From: Allocoleopsis franciscana PCC 7113
Lineage (GTDB): Bacteria; Cyanobacteriota; Cyanobacteriia; Cyanobacteriales; Coleofasciculaceae
DNA: 38,468 nucleotides
Assembly (NCBI RefSeq): GCF_000317515.1
Contig: NC_019741.1
Coordinates: forward strand, 1-38,468
Direction: 5' to 3'
Shown here: in pieces, positions 30,243 to 38,468 of the stretch
How the letters are laid out: every line of letters begins with the position of its first letter
How positions within the stretch are numbered: the stretch's first letter is position 1
The notes under the pieces: generated by a model
The model's database searches: none
What the model saw: the letters and a program-made list of their open reading frames with translations, nothing else
What the model was told of the DNA's origin: nothing
Program-made: the position numbers and the translations under genes

Positions 30243-30560
30243 ATGAGTGAAACTAAACAATTACCAGTCGCAATTCCCAAGGAAGAAATAGAGCAATTTT
30301 GTCAGCGTCACCATATCCGCAAACTGTCTTTATTTGGTTCGGTGTTAAGGGATGATTTTACACCGGAGAGCGATATTGATTTTTTAGTAGAGTTTGAGCC
30401 GAGAAAAACTCCGGGTTTCTTTAAGATTGTCAGTATGGAAATGGAACTTTCTGAACTGTTAGAGGGGAGAAAGATAGATTTAAGAACTCCTAATGAGTTG
30501 AGTATTTATTTTCGAGACAGAGTGATGGATGAGGCTGTGGTGCAGTATGACAGCAATTGA
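30243..30560 (+). CDS. mntA: MNT-type nucleotidyltransferase (antitoxin-like)
   Basis: This is a 105-residue minimal nucleotidyltransferase. The catalytic signature GSVLRDDFTPESDIDFLVEF (residues about 32-51) has the GS and D-x-D pair, and KIDLRTP carries the third carboxylate region. Such proteins usually pair with a HEPN-domain RNase toxin (HepT) and silence it by AMP transfer. No HEPN gene is adjacent: the next gene is hsdS, which overlaps its end. It is therefore a solitary MNT inside a restriction operon; it may act on another protein there. Confidence 0.8.
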   Translation: MSETKQLPVAIPKEEIEQFCQRHHIRKLSLFGSVLRDDFTPESDIDFLVEFEPRKTPGFFKIVSMEMELSELLEGRKIDLRTPNELSIYFRDRVMDEAVVQYDSN

Positions 30561-31878
30561 TGATTTAACTCGCTTGATGCAAAAACATAAAAAAGACGGT
30601 TGGCGCAAAGTCAAACTAAAAGAAGTCTGCCGTGAAATTACAGTTGGTCATGTAGGATCGATGGCAAAAGAATATGTTGATGAAGGTATTCCTTTCTTAC
30701 GTTCTCAGAATATCTTGCCATTTAGCCTTGAATTATCCTCGGTTAAGTACGTTACACCTGAGTTTCACGGCAAGCTGAGGAAGTCAGCCTTGTCACCAGG
30801 AGACGTTGCAGTTGTAAGAACAGGCTATCCTGGCACCGCTTGTGTTATTCCCTCTAAGCTTTCTATATCTAACTGTGCAGACTTAGTTATTATTCGCCCA
30901 TCAGAAGAAGTTAATGCGAAATATCTTACTTGCGTTTTTAATTCAACTTGGGGACAAGGGACAATAGCAGGAACCTTAGTCGGAGTAGCGCAGCAGCATT
31001 TCAATGTTAGTGCTGCAAAGGAGATGGAAGTCAATCTTCCACCTCGCCAAACTCAAGACAAAATTGCAGCGATTATTTACAACTATAACGACCTAATCGA
31101 GAACAACACGAGGCGGATAGAGATACTGGAAGAGATGGCGCGATCGCTCTACCGCCAGTGGTTCGTCAACTTCCGCTTTCCTGGACATGAACAGGTGAAG
31201 ATGGTTGATTCAGAATTTGGGCTGATTCCTGAAGGTTGGGAGGTAACATCTATAGGAAATCATATTAATACTCAAAAGGGTTATGCCTTTAAAAGTATTT
31301 GGTATCAAGAAGAAGGGATAAAGATTGTTAAAGTTTCAGATTTTACTAATGATTCTATAGATATTAGTAAATTAGTCAGTATTTCTGAAGAAATAGCAGG
31401 GCAATATAAAAAGCATGAACTTGAGGCTAATGACATTATTATTCAAACTGTGGGTTCCTGGGCTTCAAATCCTCAATCTGTAGTTGGCAAAGTAATTAGA
31501 GCTCCTAAAATTGCGGCGAAAGCATTGCTTAATCAAAACGCTGTAAAGGTAATTCCAAAAGAATCAATTAATCAAGTTTTCCTTTTTTATAGCCTTAAAA
31601 ATGAACGGTTCAAAAGTTATATAATTGGCTGCGCTCAAGGTGCTGCTAGCCAAGCCAGTATTACTCTTGATGCCATTAGAGAATTTGAGGTTTTACTACC
31701 GCCCATTAGTTTGCTCAATTCTTTTGATAGTTTTGTTCAACCCGTGTGGGCTTTAATAAATAATTTAGAGGAGAAAAAAAATAATCTTCGTTACACTCGT
31801 GACTATCTACTACCCAAAATCATCTCAGGTGAGATTGACCTAGAAAAATTTGAAAAAAATTTGGAAGGAGTAGCATAA
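30547..31878 (+). CDS. hsdS: Type I restriction-modification specificity subunit
   Basis: This is a 443-residue HsdS from the ATG at 30547, which overlaps the MNT gene end. It has the usual two target-recognition domains: TRD1 from GWRKVKLKEVCREI to about residue 165, the central conserved helix (RIEILEEMARSLYRQWFVNF), then TRD2 from PEGWEVTSIGNHINTQKGYA to about 420, and the end helix (NLRYTRDYLLPKIISGEIDL). TRD1 and TRD2 set the two halves of the target. TRD2 is much richer in A+T than TRD1 and the rest of the operon, suggesting a swapped domain. Confidence 0.92.
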   Translation: MTAIDDLTRLMQKHKKDGWRKVKLKEVCREITVGHVGSMAKEYVDEGIPFLRSQNILPFSLELSSVKYVTPEFHGKLRKSALSPGDVAVVRTGYPGTACVIPSKLSISNCADLVIIRPSEEVNAKYLTCVFNSTWGQGTIAGTLVGVAQQHFNVSAAKEMEVNLPPRQTQDKIAAIIYNYNDLIENNTRRIEILEEMARSLYRQWFVNFRFPGHEQVKMVDSEFGLIPEGWEVTSIGNHINTQKGYAFKSIWYQEEGIKIVKVSDFTNDSIDISKLVSISEEIAGQYKKHELEANDIIIQTVGSWASNPQSVVGKVIRAPKIAAKALLNQNAVKVIPKESINQVFLFYSLKNERFKSYIIGCAQGAASQASITLDAIREFEVLLPPISLLNSFDSFVQPVWALINNLEEKKNNLRYTRDYLLPKIISGEIDLEKFEKNLEGVA

Positions 31879-32765
31879 TGCAGATATCAGGAATAACAAT
31901 TTCCCAGTTAGCACTAATTATAACTGGGGATAGCAATATTTCACCTTACAGAAGTCGTTACCAACTTATAGACTTTTTTCAGGAAATTGATTCAGATAAT
32001 GCTGATAGAGAACATTTATCTAGACGTGAATATACCGAGTGCAAAATAAAAGAAGCCAATGGAACTTCTAATTTACCTATAGTTTTTCGTAATGCTTTAG
32101 ACCCCAGAAACTTTTTAGAAACAACGTTTGAACTTGAAGAAGTTGTAAAAAAGCTAAATGTTTTTTTAGAATATGACAAATATAAAATTGTAAAAATAGG
32201 CGAATTCTACGAAGTCAAGGATAACCGAGGTATGGCTGTTGAGCTTGAATTACCATTTGAAGGCTCAACAGAAATAAGCCACGTTTTCATTGAAGAGCAA
32301 ATCCAGAAATGTGAGCGAAAAATTAGAGAAGGTGATTTTGACGGTGCTATTACAAATGCTCGTTCATTGTTAGAAGCAGTCTTGCTATATGTAGAAAAGA
32401 AATTAAGTCAATCTCCTCCTGAGTATGATGGCAAATTACCTAAGCTATATACTCGTGTACAAGAATTACTCAACCTTGAACCATCAAGAAAAGACATTTC
32501 TCAAGCTTTAATTCAGATGCTTCAAGGTTTAACTAGCGTTGTTTCAGGTTTAGCTGGAGTAAGTAATATGATGGCTGATAGACACGCTAGAAAATATAAG
32601 CCAGCAAAACATCACGCTGTTGTATCTGTGAATGCTTCAAAAACAGTAGCAGATTTTATTTTTGAAACTTTCTCCTATCAATTGAGTAAGGGAAGTATTG
32701 GTCTTCAGACTAGTCAGACAATATCAGCAGATGAGGCAGCAGATCCAGGAATATCTAAATCATGA
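31878..32765 (+). CDS. Abi_C domain protein in the restriction operon
   Basis: This is a 295-residue protein that resembles the abortive infection C-terminal (Abi_C) family in its C-terminal half (about 160-275): DGAITNARSLLEAVLLYVEK, KLPKLYTRVQELLNLEP, LQGLTSVVSGLAGVSNMMAD, RHARKYKPAKHHAVVSVNAS, KTVADFIFETFSYQ. The N-terminal half is unassigned. Its ATG overlaps the hsdS stop by one base and its end overlaps hsdR by four, so it is made as part of the restriction operon. It is very A+T-rich compared with hsdR. It may act if restriction fails, or may modulate HsdR; this is inference. Confidence 0.7.
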   Translation: MQISGITISQLALIITGDSNISPYRSRYQLIDFFQEIDSDNADREHLSRREYTECKIKEANGTSNLPIVFRNALDPRNFLETTFELEEVVKKLNVFLEYDKYKIVKIGEFYEVKDNRGMAVELELPFEGSTEISHVFIEEQIQKCERKIREGDFDGAITNARSLLEAVLLYVEKKLSQSPPEYDGKLPKLYTRVQELLNLEPSRKDISQALIQMLQGLTSVVSGLAGVSNMMADRHARKYKPAKHHAVVSVNASKTVADFIFETFSYQLSKGSIGLQTSQTISADEAADPGISKS

Positions 32766-35700
32766 CCCCACCTCACCCCGACTCAGAAGAAGCCCTAGAA
32801 CTCGAAACCATCGCCCTATTTGAACAACTCGGCTACACCACCGCCAACTGCTACAACGAATGGAATAGCGGCACCAGCACATTAGGGCGAGAAACCAGAA
32901 GCGACGTAGTGCTAATCTCCAAACTGCGCCCAGCCCTCGAAAAACTCAACCCCCACCTCCCCAACCAAGCCATCACCCTCGCCATTGAAGAACTCACCCG
33001 CGACAGAAGCGCCCTCACCCTCGCCAGCGCCAACCGGGAAATTTACGATCGCCTCAAAGATAGAGTAAAAGTTACCTACCGCAACGACGAGGGCGAAGAC
33101 GTAACTGAAAACGTCACCGTCATCGACTGGCAAACCCCCACCAACAACGAGTTCTTCCTCGCCTCCCAATTCTGGATAGCCGGGGAAATGTACACCCGCC
33201 GCACCGATTTAATCGGCTTTATTAACGGTATTCCCCTCATCTTTATCGAACTCAAAGCCTCTAGAGAACGAGTCGAATTCGCCTACCAAAACAACTTCTG
33301 CGACTACCGAAAAGAAATCCCCCAACTGTTCTGGTATAACGGCATTGTCATCCTCTCCAACGGCAGCATTAGCAAAATCGGTAGCCTCACCGCCACCTGG
33401 GAGTACTTCTCAGACTGGAAGAAAATCAACAGTGAAGGTGAAGCAGGAATCATCTCCCTCGATACGATGATTCGCGGCACCTGCGACAAAACCAAACTCT
33501 TAGATATCGTCGAAAACTTCACCTTATTTAGCGAAGAACAAGGCGGCTTAATCAAACTCGTAGCCAAAAATCACCAGTATCTCGGTGTTAATAATTGCCT
33601 AGAAGCCGTGCAAAACATCCGAGAAAACCAAGGCAAACTCGGAGTATTCTGGCACACCCAAGGCAGCGGCAAAAGCTTCTCCATGCAGTTTTTTTCCCAG
33701 AAAGTTCACCGCACAGTTGAGGGAAACTGGACGTTTGTAATTATCACCGACAGAGACGATTTAGACGACCAAATCTACAAAAACTTTGCCAAAACAGGTG
33801 CCGTCACCGAACCCGAAAAAGAAGTCAGGGCAAAGAGTGGCGAACACCTCAAACAACTCTTGACAGAAGACCATCGTTATGTGTTTACCTTAATACAAAA
33901 ATTCCGCACTAAAAAAGGCGAGAAATACCCCAAACTCTCCGATAGAGATGATGTAATTGTGATTGCCGACGAAGCGCACCGTTCCCAATACGATAGCTTC
34001 GCCAGAAATATGCGAACCGCATTACCCCAAGCAGGATTTATCGGCTTCACTGGCACACCCCTACTCGTGGGAGAAGAAGCCACGCGGCGCGAATTTGGCG
34101 ACTACATTAGCATCTACAACTTCCGCCAATCCATCGAAGACGGCGCAACGGTTCCCCTGTTTTATGAAAACCGCATCCCCCAACTGGAACTGACTAATTC
34201 TGAACTCAACGAAGAGATTACCGATGCCATCGAATCAGCCGATTTAGATGAGGCACAAGAGAATAAACTGGAACGGGAATTTTCGCGGGAATATCACCTG
34301 ATAACGCGAGAGGAACGCTTAGACGAAATCGCCCAAGATATTGTCACTCACTTTTTAGGACGGGGATACCAGGGCAAAGCAATGGTAGTCTCCATCGATC
34401 GCTTCACGGCTGTCAAAATGTACAATAAAGTCCAGTACTATTGGCAGCAGCAGTTAACCGAGTTACAGAACCAACTCACCACCGCCAGAGAGAGTGAACG
34501 CGAACAGCTAACCGCGAAGATTCAGTACCTAGAAGAAACCGACATGGCGGTAGTCATTTCCTCCTCCCAGAATGAGGAAGAAGCGTTTAACAAAAAAGGC
34601 TTAACAATTAAACCCCACCGCCAGCGTCTCGCCAAAGAGAAACCGGGACTGGACGTAAAATTCAAAGATGCCAGTAACCCGCTGCGAATCGTCTTTGTCT
34701 GCGCCATGTGGATGACAGGCTTTGACGCCCCCAGTTGTTCCACCATTTACCTGGACAAACCAATGCGGAACCACACCCTGATGCAAACCATCGCCAGGGC
34801 AAATCGGGTATTTGGGGAAAAGGTAAACGGGCTGATCGTAGACTATATCGGCGTGTTCCGCGACTTGCAAAGGGCGTTAGCGATTTACGGTTCCGCATCC
34901 GGTGGCGGTGTAGAAGCAGGCGATACCCCGGTACAATCCAAGGAAGCCCTGGTGGAGAAATTGAGAAAGGCGATCGCAGATACTCTACAATTCTGTAGCG
35001 ATCGCGGCATCAACTTTGACCAAATCCAAACCACTACCCAAGCCTTTGCCCGTACCAAGCTATGGAATGATGCCGTCGAAGCCATCCTCGTGAACGACGA
35101 TTCCAAGCAGCGGTATCTGGCACTCACTCAGAACGTCACCAAACTCTACAAAGCCATTCTCCCAGACCCATCAGCGGGTGAGTTCAATCCCACCTTATAT
35201 GCCTTTGGTGAAATCACCAAGCGCATCAGAAACCTGGCTTCCCCGGTGGACATTTCCGAAGTCAAAGCCGCCGTTGAGGAAATTCTGGACGAGTCCATCG
35301 GTACGTTAAAGTATGTCATCCCCGAATCCAACCAACTCATCGACCTCAGCCAAATTGACTTTGACGCCCTCAAGGCCCAGTTTGACAAGGGGTACAAGCA
35401 CACGGAAGCCGAGAAGCTAAAAGGGGCAATTAGCATCCAGCTAACCCAGATGGTACGCCTCAACAAAAGCCGGATGAATTATCTGGACAAGTTCCAGCAG
35501 ATGATTGATGAATACAATGCTGGTTCTCGTAACGTGGAAACCTTCTTTACCGAGTTGGTGGAGTTTGCCCAGGAACTGAAGGTTGAGGATAAACGTGCGA
35601 TCGCAGAGAATCTGGAAGAAGAAGAACTGGCAATTGTTGACCTGCTGACGAAGCCAGATATTACCTTAACTGAGAAGGAGAAGCTGGACGTTAAGAAGGT

Positions 35701-35926
35701 GGCAAAGGAACTTTTGTCAACCCTGAAGCAAGAAAAATTAGTACTGGACTGGCGCAGACGGCAGAAGACGAAAGCAGAAGTTAAAGTTGCGATCGCAGAC
35801 ATTTTAGACCAACTGCCGGAAAGCTATTCAACTGACGTGTATGAGCGCAAGTGCGAAGAGGTGTATCATCACGTCTATGAGTCGTACTCTGGGGCAGGAC
35901 GCAGTATTTACAATACAGCGGCTTGA
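32762..35926 (+). CDS. hsdR: Type I restriction endonuclease subunit
   Basis: This is a 1054-residue motor and nuclease subunit. The N-terminal PD-(D/E)xK nuclease has the signature LIFIELKASRERVEFAYQN (about 158-176). The SF2 helicase motor has Walker A HTQGSGKSFSMQ (about 297-308), DEAH box IADEAHRS (about 402), motif III GFTGTPL (about 426) and motif VI QTIARANRVF (about 680). Length and order match the family. The gene overlaps the Abi_C gene by four bases. The first third is rich in C and the codon use differs visibly from the Abi_C gene before it. It translocates DNA and cuts unmethylated targets with HsdM and HsdS. Confidence 0.95.
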   Translation: MTPPHPDSEEALELETIALFEQLGYTTANCYNEWNSGTSTLGRETRSDVVLISKLRPALEKLNPHLPNQAITLAIEELTRDRSALTLASANREIYDRLKDRVKVTYRNDEGEDVTENVTVIDWQTPTNNEFFLASQFWIAGEMYTRRTDLIGFINGIPLIFIELKASRERVEFAYQNNFCDYRKEIPQLFWYNGIVILSNGSISKIGSLTATWEYFSDWKKINSEGEAGIISLDTMIRGTCDKTKLLDIVENFTLFSEEQGGLIKLVAKNHQYLGVNNCLEAVQNIRENQGKLGVFWHTQGSGKSFSMQFFSQKVHRTVEGNWTFVIITDRDDLDDQIYKNFAKTGAVTEPEKEVRAKSGEHLKQLLTEDHRYVFTLIQKFRTKKGEKYPKLSDRDDVIVIADEAHRSQYDSFARNMRTALPQAGFIGFTGTPLLVGEEATRREFGDYISIYNFRQSIEDGATVPLFYENRIPQLELTNSELNEEITDAIESADLDEAQENKLEREFSREYHLITREERLDEIAQDIVTHFLGRGYQGKAMVVSIDRFTAVKMYNKVQYYWQQQLTELQNQLTTARESEREQLTAKIQYLEETDMAVVISSSQNEEEAFNKKGLTIKPHRQRLAKEKPGLDVKFKDASNPLRIVFVCAMWMTGFDAPSCSTIYLDKPMRNHTLMQTIARANRVFGEKVNGLIVDYIGVFRDLQRALAIYGSASGGGVEAGDTPVQSKEALVEKLRKAIADTLQFCSDRGINFDQIQTTTQAFARTKLWNDAVEAILVNDDSKQRYLALTQNVTKLYKAILPDPSAGEFNPTLYAFGEITKRIRNLASPVDISEVKAAVEEILDESIGTLKYVIPESNQLIDLSQIDFDALKAQFDKGYKHTEAEKLKGAISIQLTQMVRLNKSRMNYLDKFQQMIDEYNAGSRNVETFFTELVEFAQELKVEDKRAIAENLEEEELAIVDLLTKPDITLTEKEKLDVKKVAKELLSTLKQEKLVLDWRRRQKTKAEVKVAIADILDQLPESYSTDVYERKCEEVYHHVYESYSGAGRSIYNTAA

Positions 35927-35941
35927 GGGGGATGAGTCATT

Positions 35942-38458
35942 TTATTTTCTAACAATATCGATTGGTAATAACAAGGTATCTTCTATTTTCTGCCGTACCT
36001 CACGACTCACATAACAATCGCTATTTAGGCAATCAACAAGTAGCTGATTGGCAGAGTAATACTGAGACAACAGTTCCAACTGTGGTTGAGTGAACTGCCA
36101 ATCATGCCCAATATTTCGCTGTTCAATCATCACATCATTTAGCTGCTTAATCCAATTTTGACCATTAACTTGCCACCATTGCAGGTATATCTCATTACTC
36201 TCTTCACTGTTGTTTAAATTAGGCAGTTGAGCTTTTAGTTCTTGCAGAGGGTGCTGTAGTTCAGCTTCGAGGGCGCTGTCGAGGGCGCTGGTGAGGGCGC
36301 TGTCGAGGGCGCTGGTGAGGGCGCTGGTGAGGGCGCTGGTGAGGGCGCTGTCGAGGGCGCTGTCGAGGGCGCTGGTGAAGGCGCTGGCGAGGGCGCTGGC
36401 GCTGTCGAGGGCGCTGTCGAGATCGAGGGCGCTGTCGAGATCGAGGTCGAGGTCGAGGTCGTCGCGGGTGAGGGCGCTGGCGTTGGTGAGGGCGCTGTCG
36501 ATGACGCGGGTGAGGTCGCTGTCGAGGTCGAGGTCGTCGCGGGTGAGGACGTGGGTGAGCATGTGGGCGATGTTCCTGGTGATGGCGAGGGCGCGAGTGC
36601 TGGCGAGGTCGCTGTCGAGGGCGAGGGTGAGGTCGCTGTTGAGGGCGAAGCTGCTGGCGAGGGTGCTTTCAAGGTAAAAAGCCCGCACAGAGGCTGGTTT
36701 ATAAGCCACTTTCATAGATAGGGATTTTTGTTTTAACCAGGAGAGAAACTCTTGTATTTTTTTGTCTGAAGCTACGAGTTCATCCGTCTTATCTTTCATC
36801 GATAGCAATAAATCACCCGCATCAGATAACATACCAACGGCTAACAGAAAGACTTCCCGCCAACGCTTTTCAGTGATGTGATTCGCTAGGATTTTCAGTT
36901 GCTCTAAAGCTTGTAACGCTGGGGTATCAACGATTTTCTTAGCCGTAAAATATTCCTGGAACGTTAAGTGAGAGAAGGAATAAATACCTCGTGCGCGTTC
37001 TACCAGTAATCCATGTTGAGCTTCGATGGACTTCAGTACTGCTTCACTGTCTAACCGTAATGCCTCTGGGTCAGTTTTGGCTTCAGGCAAATTCCGAATG
37101 TAATCGCTAATATAGCGTTCGATATCTCTTTGCTTGAAGAAGTAATCCTTGCGTTTGAATGTAGTCCAGGCAACATCACTCAGTAAATCTTCTTTATGCC
37201 GAACTGATAGTTTTTTGTAGATTTCATCTCGTTTAATTCCACGCTTGCTGTCCCATTTTCTCAACAGGGTGTGAATTGCCCTGTTATATAACTCGGCGCG
37301 GTCGGATGGGAAATCGCCAGAATCCTCAAACTCTAAGCACAGCAAGGTCAGCAGCAAAGGATTGGTAGCTAATTCCTTAATGGGCTGGTTTGACTCCAAC
37401 TCTTGTACAAATTGTTCAGCTACCTCTAATTCTTCCTTACCAAACCATTTATTAACAAATGTTTTAATTTGCTCATCATTAAAATCAGCGACTTCTACTT
37501 CAACAAATTGTTCAAGGGTATATTCCCTTGCTGCAATTCGACAGGTGATGAGAAACTGATTCGTGTGATACTGAGTAGAAAATTCTTTAATCTCTTGTAG
37601 AACTCGGTCGCTATCCTCTTCTCTAACTTCATCTAGACCATCGAGTAAAATCAAGGCTCTGCCTTGATTGATGAATTCCGATATTGGAGTATTCGTTATG
37701 GACTCTTTAGTAAACTCGTGATTTATGAATTCTAATAAGCTTAGTTTTTCACTGTTTTCAGCAAACTGCTTAAGGGTAATAAACAATGGAACTCGGTCGG
37801 ATTGAAATTCAGCACAGATACATTGAATCGCCAGGTATTTCAGGAATGTTGTTTTCCCAGCTCCTGGTTTTCCCAAAACCATTAACTTAGGGTAACGATT
37901 TACGGCATCTAGTCCTGGTACTCTCTGTTGAGTTTGACCTAACCCACAACGATTGAAGTCTTCTTTCTCTGGGTCAAAAGCTTGCAAGAGGTCAGAAAGA
38001 TTCAACCGTGTGCGCCCAGTAATTTTCTCCAGAATGTTGACATCAGTGTAAATATCATTTAACCCAATGGGCTGTTCCATATCCAGCACGCGCATTTTGC
38101 CGCAGCGTTCTTGAATAAGAGGCTTGACTTTTTCGCGTATCTCCTGCACTAAGGCATCTATATCTTTATCGCTATTTAAAGTCTCATTAATTGCAGAAGG
38201 ATGAGTTTTTTGATATTCCCCAATCAGAAAATCACGTAATCTGTGAAATTTACCTGGACCCTTACCACCTATGCTGAACTTGTTGTAGACCCCAGTCATG
38301 CGAGTGCGGAAAGCTGCTGGAGAAATGTGGAGAGACTTAGCGGCATCCGATTCATCCCCCTTGATACTAAATCGCTGAACAAACGCCTGCTTTTGCTCCG
38401 GGGAAAGCTCGTATTTCTTAGCCAACTGATTGAGAAAATCCTCTGGTAGCAGGTGCAT
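35942..38458 (-). CDS. NACHT ATPase, likely antiphage sensor
   Basis: This is an 838-residue protein. The N-terminal 90 residues are a sigma-like or HTH region (FRTRMTGVYNKFSIGGKGPG). The NACHT ATPase follows: Walker A VLGKPGAGKTTFLKYL (about 192-207), Walker B ALILLDGLDEVREED (about 260-275), and the QFLITCRI sensor region. Helical winged parts run to about residue 580. Residues about 600-735 are a run of Ser-Ala-Leu-Asp/Thr repeats, followed by a unique C-terminal domain of about 100 residues (QWWQVNGQNWIKQLNDVMIE). NACHT proteins of bacteria (bNACHT) are known antiphage systems. It converges on hsdR with 15 bases between. The window ends ten bases beyond its start, so the promoter is missing. 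Confidence 0.85.
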   Translation of the reverse strand: MHLLPEDFLNQLAKKYELSPEQKQAFVQRFSIKGDESDAAKSLHISPAAFRTRMTGVYNKFSIGGKGPGKFHRLRDFLIGEYQKTHPSAINETLNSDKDIDALVQEIREKVKPLIQERCGKMRVLDMEQPIGLNDIYTDVNILEKITGRTRLNLSDLLQAFDPEKEDFNRCGLGQTQQRVPGLDAVNRYPKLMVLGKPGAGKTTFLKYLAIQCICAEFQSDRVPLFITLKQFAENSEKLSLLEFINHEFTKESITNTPISEFINQGRALILLDGLDEVREEDSDRVLQEIKEFSTQYHTNQFLITCRIAAREYTLEQFVEVEVADFNDEQIKTFVNKWFGKEELEVAEQFVQELESNQPIKELATNPLLLTLLCLEFEDSGDFPSDRAELYNRAIHTLLRKWDSKRGIKRDEIYKKLSVRHKEDLLSDVAWTTFKRKDYFFKQRDIERYISDYIRNLPEAKTDPEALRLDSEAVLKSIEAQHGLLVERARGIYSFSHLTFQEYFTAKKIVDTPALQALEQLKILANHITEKRWREVFLLAVGMLSDAGDLLLSMKDKTDELVASDKKIQEFLSWLKQKSLSMKVAYKPASVRAFYLESTLASSFALNSDLTLALDSDLASTRALAITRNIAHMLTHVLTRDDLDLDSDLTRVIDSALTNASALTRDDLDLDLDLDSALDLDSALDSASALASAFTSALDSALDSALTSALTSALTSALDSALTSALDSALEAELQHPLQELKAQLPNLNNSEESNEIYLQWWQVNGQNWIKQLNDVMIEQRNIGHDWQFTQPQLELLSQYYSANQLLVDCLNSDCYVSREVRQKIEDTLLLPIDIVRK
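36269..36660. repeat. 12-bp tandem repeats in the NACHT gene
   Basis: GAGGGCGCTG occurs about 14 times between 36269 and 36497, mostly with a 12-bp period and alternating with GAGATC or GAGGTC units further on. Less regular units continue to about 36660. On the coding strand it gives Ser-Ala-Leu-Asp and Ser-Ala-Leu-Thr units. Such a repeat is prone to copy-number change, in units of four residues without frame loss. Confidence 0.85.
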
Positions 38459-38468
38459 TCGCTAATCT

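Noticed and set aside
36291-36677. A 128-codon Arg/Ala/Leu-rich open frame on the plus strand
   Set aside because: It is the complement of the 12-bp repeats in the NACHT gene; repeat DNA of this kind is open in several frames, and the peptide is an artefact.

Overview
The window looks like part of a large cyanobacterial plasmid. The HIP1 octamer GCGATCGC recurs along it (for example at 483-490), and several proteins belong to families seen mainly in cyanobacteria: a HEAT-repeat protein, a HetZ-like regulator and a NACHT protein with a Ser-Ala-Leu repeat tail. The plasmid reading rests on two separate partition loci, a primase-polymerase/DUF3987 replication protein and a tyrosine recombinase. 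I see no rRNA, tRNA, CRISPR array or intact insertion sequence.

Layout. 1-5500: a small membrane protein, a RecD2-like helicase, a HEAT-repeat protein beside a broken gene start, and an XerD-like recombinase. 5500-8100: a DUF4184 membrane protein and a G+C-rich BchE-like B12/radical-SAM gene that looks imported. 8150-9500: a parA-parB operon on the minus strand. 9670-11820: a CoiA-like zinc finger/GIY-YIG nuclease converging on a HetZ-related regulator. 12200-18320: replication and control, with a DNA-binding protein whose gene is studded with GATATC, a zinc-ribbon/RHH protein, a possible origin region, the 1163-residue primase-polymerase protein and an RHH repressor. 18320-24840: a long plus-strand operon starting with ParM and a ParR-like partner, then small overlapping genes of unknown function, two membrane proteins and a membrane-anchored P-loop ATPase. 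24980-26110: a PadR regulator and membrane protein. 26400-38460: a defence island with an XRE regulator, a dynamin-like GTPase, a type I restriction-modification operon that also carries ParDE, a lone MNT protein and an Abi_C protein, and a convergent NACHT ATPase.

The most unusual signal is a recurring design. Four plasmid-maintenance genes (parB-like, the 269-residue DNA-binding gene, the primase-polymerase gene and the P-loop ATPase gene) each carry dense short DNA repeats inside the reading frame. In two of them the same motif also sits in the promoter of the gene or operon. In three of them copies fall in different reading frames or orientations, which argues that the DNA itself is selected, as centromere or origin iterons, rather than the peptide.

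All functional statements come from reading motifs by eye. No database search or structure prediction was run.
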